DNA of 24,751 nucleotides, from assembly GCA_002480015.1 (NCBI GenBank), contig DLQD01000113.1, forward strand, positions 1-24,751. The letters run 5' to 3'. The DNA comes from Opitutia bacterium UBA7441 (GTDB taxonomy: Bacteria > Verrucomicrobiota > Verrucomicrobiia > Opitutales > Coraliomargaritaceae). Position 1 is the stretch's first letter, and every line of letters starts with the position of its first letter. The position numbers and the translations under genes are program-made. Of this stretch, positions 23,577 to 24,751 are shown one piece after another. A model generated the notes under the pieces. That model worked only from the letters and a program-made list of their open reading frames with translations. It was not told the origin of the DNA and did no database searches.

Positions 23577-24028
23577 TACCCTTTCTTCCGCAGCACTTCC
23601 TCGAGCTGCGTCTGGAAGGATTGAACATCTTCGGGGCTGGGACGGTAATCTGGATCGTCGCCGGGAATGAGCCCGAGCTGGCCACTGGCACCGAGTTGCC
23701 AGCCGAGACTGACACCATCGCTGAATTTGACGGTGCCGCTGACCAGAGCCCCCGGACGCATGATCGCGTCGACATCGACCGACACACTGCCATCGCCCCC
23801 ATCGTCAATGATTTCGGGCTCGGAAGTTACAGCCTCGGCGGCTTCTTCCGCAGCTTCGGGCTCTTCTTCGACCACCGCGATATCGAGATCATCGACCAAA
23901 AAGCGAACGTCCATATAAGTCATGGAGATTTCGAATTCTTCGCGGAGAGCACGCTGCACATCGGCAAGAGAGCGGCCTTCTTGAATCCATTGAGTGACTG
24001 TTGTTTTTTGGGCGTCGGAAAGTTCCAT
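23573..24028 (-). CDS. Conserved acidic protein of unknown function (151 aa)
   Basis: The protein has two parts. Residues about 1-50 are alpha-helical and look like a small helix-turn-helix (ELSDAQKTTVTQWIQEG, SLADVQRALREEFEISMTY, MDVRFLVDDLDI). I associate this pattern with a protein family widespread in Verrucomicrobiota, but no function is known to me. A very acidic linker (residues about 52-75, EEEPEAAEEAAEAV) joins it to a beta-rich C-terminal domain (ALVSGTVKFSDGVSLGWQL, then GQLGLIPGDDPDYRP). I chose the ATG at 24028 because it opens the conserved helical part; the frame extends to 24097 without resemblance. It is a separate unit between the convergent permease genes and the AraC-type regulator. 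Confidence 0.75.
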   Translation of the reverse strand: MELSDAQKTTVTQWIQEGRSLADVQRALREEFEISMTYMDVRFLVDDLDIAVVEEEPEAAEEAAEAVTSEPEIIDDGGDGSVSVDVDAIMRPGALVSGTVKFSDGVSLGWQLGASGQLGLIPGDDPDYRPSPEDVQSFQTQLEEVLRKKGY

Positions 24029-24123
24029 AGCTATGAAGTTGAGGATGGCCTGAAGCGCGTCAACTACGAAGCAGTGGAATCCAATCACCTCGTTCACAGC
24101 AGATCGACCCGATCACGGGTGAC

Positions 24124-24750
24124 TCATAAAGCCTGCTGGGCCCGATAACGGGTCGGCGTCAGACCGGTGTCGCGTTTGAAAGTGCGGCTGAAGTGCGGGG
24201 CGTTACAAAAGCCGGTCAGCGCCGCGATGGTTTCGATCGGCTCTTGCGTGGCCACGAGCATGCGACGGGCTTCGGCGATGCGGCTGCGAATAATGTATTC
24301 GCGGATGCTGCTGTGCATCTGTGCACGGAAGCGCAACTCAAGGAGACGGCGGCTCACCCCGAGTGACTCCGCGATCTCGCTCGTCCCGATCGACTTGCGC
24401 AGGTGCTCCTGCAGGTAAGCCAGCGCCGCGCGCACGAGTGGATCCGTGGCAGCCAGCGCGTCGGTGCTTTGGCGCACGGTGACACCCTGAGGGGGAATCA
24501 GTTGGAGGCGGGTTTGGAGGGGCTTGCCCTCAATTAGCTGGTCGAGCATGGCGGCTCCCTCGTAGCCTATCCGCGAGAGGTCGTAACGCACACTGGAGAG
24601 TGTCACCCACTGGCTCTCACAGATCAGCGCGTTGTCGTCCGCGCCGAGGATGGCCACATCGTCGGGAATACGGAGCCCCGCCTCATGGCAGAGGTTGGCT
24701 AACCAAGCCGAATCGTAGTCGCTCTTGGTATAGATCGCGCAAGGTTTAGG
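24124..24750 (-). CDS. XylR-like AraC-family transcriptional regulator (partial, 5' end beyond window)
   Basis: About 209 codons are present; the frame stays open to the right edge, so the N-terminus is missing. The first visible part (PKPCAIYTKSDYDSAWLANL, GLRIPDDVAILGADD, then LSSVRYDLSRIGYEGAAML) matches the second lobe of LacI/periplasmic-binding-type sugar-sensing domains. The C-terminal about 105 residues are a complete AraC DNA-binding domain with two helix-turn-helix units: IGTSEIAESLGVSRRLLELRF and, in the second, EPIETIAALTGFCNAPHFSR followed by TFKRDTGLTPTRYRAQ. This architecture equals E. coli XylR, which senses xylose; in Verrucomicrobiota such regulators usually control use of plant or algal sugars. 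Target genes and ligand are not visible in this window. Confidence 0.93.
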   Translation of the reverse strand, partial: PKPCAIYTKSDYDSAWLANLCHEAGLRIPDDVAILGADDNALICESQWVTLSSVRYDLSRIGYEGAAMLDQLIEGKPLQTRLQLIPPQGVTVRQSTDALAATDPLVRAALAYLQEHLRKSIGTSEIAESLGVSRRLLELRFRAQMHSSIREYIIRSRIAEARRMLVATQEPIETIAALTGFCNAPHFSRTFKRDTGLTPTRYRAQQAL

Positions 24751-24751
24751 T

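Noticed and set aside
22898..24148. Open frame of 416 codons on the plus strand
   Set aside because: It crosses the OppC-like gene and two minus-strand genes in the wrong frame, with His/Arg-rich composition and no recognisable domain.
24106..24160. ACCCG-ATCA-CGGGT and CCCG-ATAA-CGGG hairpins near the end of the AraC-type gene, as a terminator
   Set aside because: Stems are only 4-5 bp and no T-tract follows on the minus strand, so evidence is too weak.

Overview
The window looks like chromosomal DNA from a moderately GC-rich member of the Verrucomicrobiota, probably the Opitutae/Puniceicoccales side. This is inferred from the gene repertoire: a XylR-type AraC regulator with a sugar-binding-type N-terminal domain, a short acidic conserved protein of a type I associate with this phylum, a double-length UvrA, few Shine-Dalgarno sequences and many palindromic repeats. 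No rRNA, tRNA, CRISPR array, transposase or phage gene was found.

Layout. 1-3913 (minus) is a tightly overlapping tripartite efflux operon in the order TolC-like outer membrane protein, MacA/HlyD-like adaptor, MacB-type ATPase and MacB-type permease; the permease is cut by the window edge. 4118-5107 (minus) is galE. 5255-9042 (plus) holds a dissociated ketosynthase, an acyl carrier protein, a Phd/PIN toxin-antitoxin pair and a phytoene-desaturase-like FAD oxidoreductase whose start codon overlaps the toxin stop. 9417-13469 (minus) encodes an ABCG-like half transporter, a small lipoprotein and a 633-residue exported protein of unknown function. 13522-14163 is an exported unknown protein, and 14172-14843 (minus) is a spermidine-synthase-fold protein. 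15135-20801 is a giant tandem UvrA with four ATPase domains. Then come a gene-poor stretch, a cold-shock protein with a strong terminator, an orphan OppB/OppC permease pair, a convergent acidic conserved protein, and the 3' part of a XylR-like regulator.

The most unusual feature is inside the tandem uvrA gene. Its reading frame is interrupted in frame by eight tracts of a degenerate heptanucleotide repeat (CCACTCT, CCACTCC or CCACTCA, one of them in reverse orientation). At most of these tracts, always at the same end of the element, lies a short inverted copy of the neighbouring uvrA coding sequence, which makes a hairpin at the junction. Because 7 and 3 share no factor, the repeat encodes the same stop-free heptapeptide cycle in every frame of a strand, which would let it settle in genes. 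A 21-bp repeat of a different sequence sits just before a Walker B motif of the same gene.

Intergenic DNA carries a second repeat system. Short hairpins bracketed by GTAG and TCG, with stems that differ between copies but remain paired, occur singly, in inverted pairs (three copies of an 81-93 bp element) and as a three-unit cluster upstream of uvrA. The ketosynthase, carrier protein and FAD oxidoreductase may form a small lipid or polyene pathway into which a toxin-antitoxin cassette has been placed.
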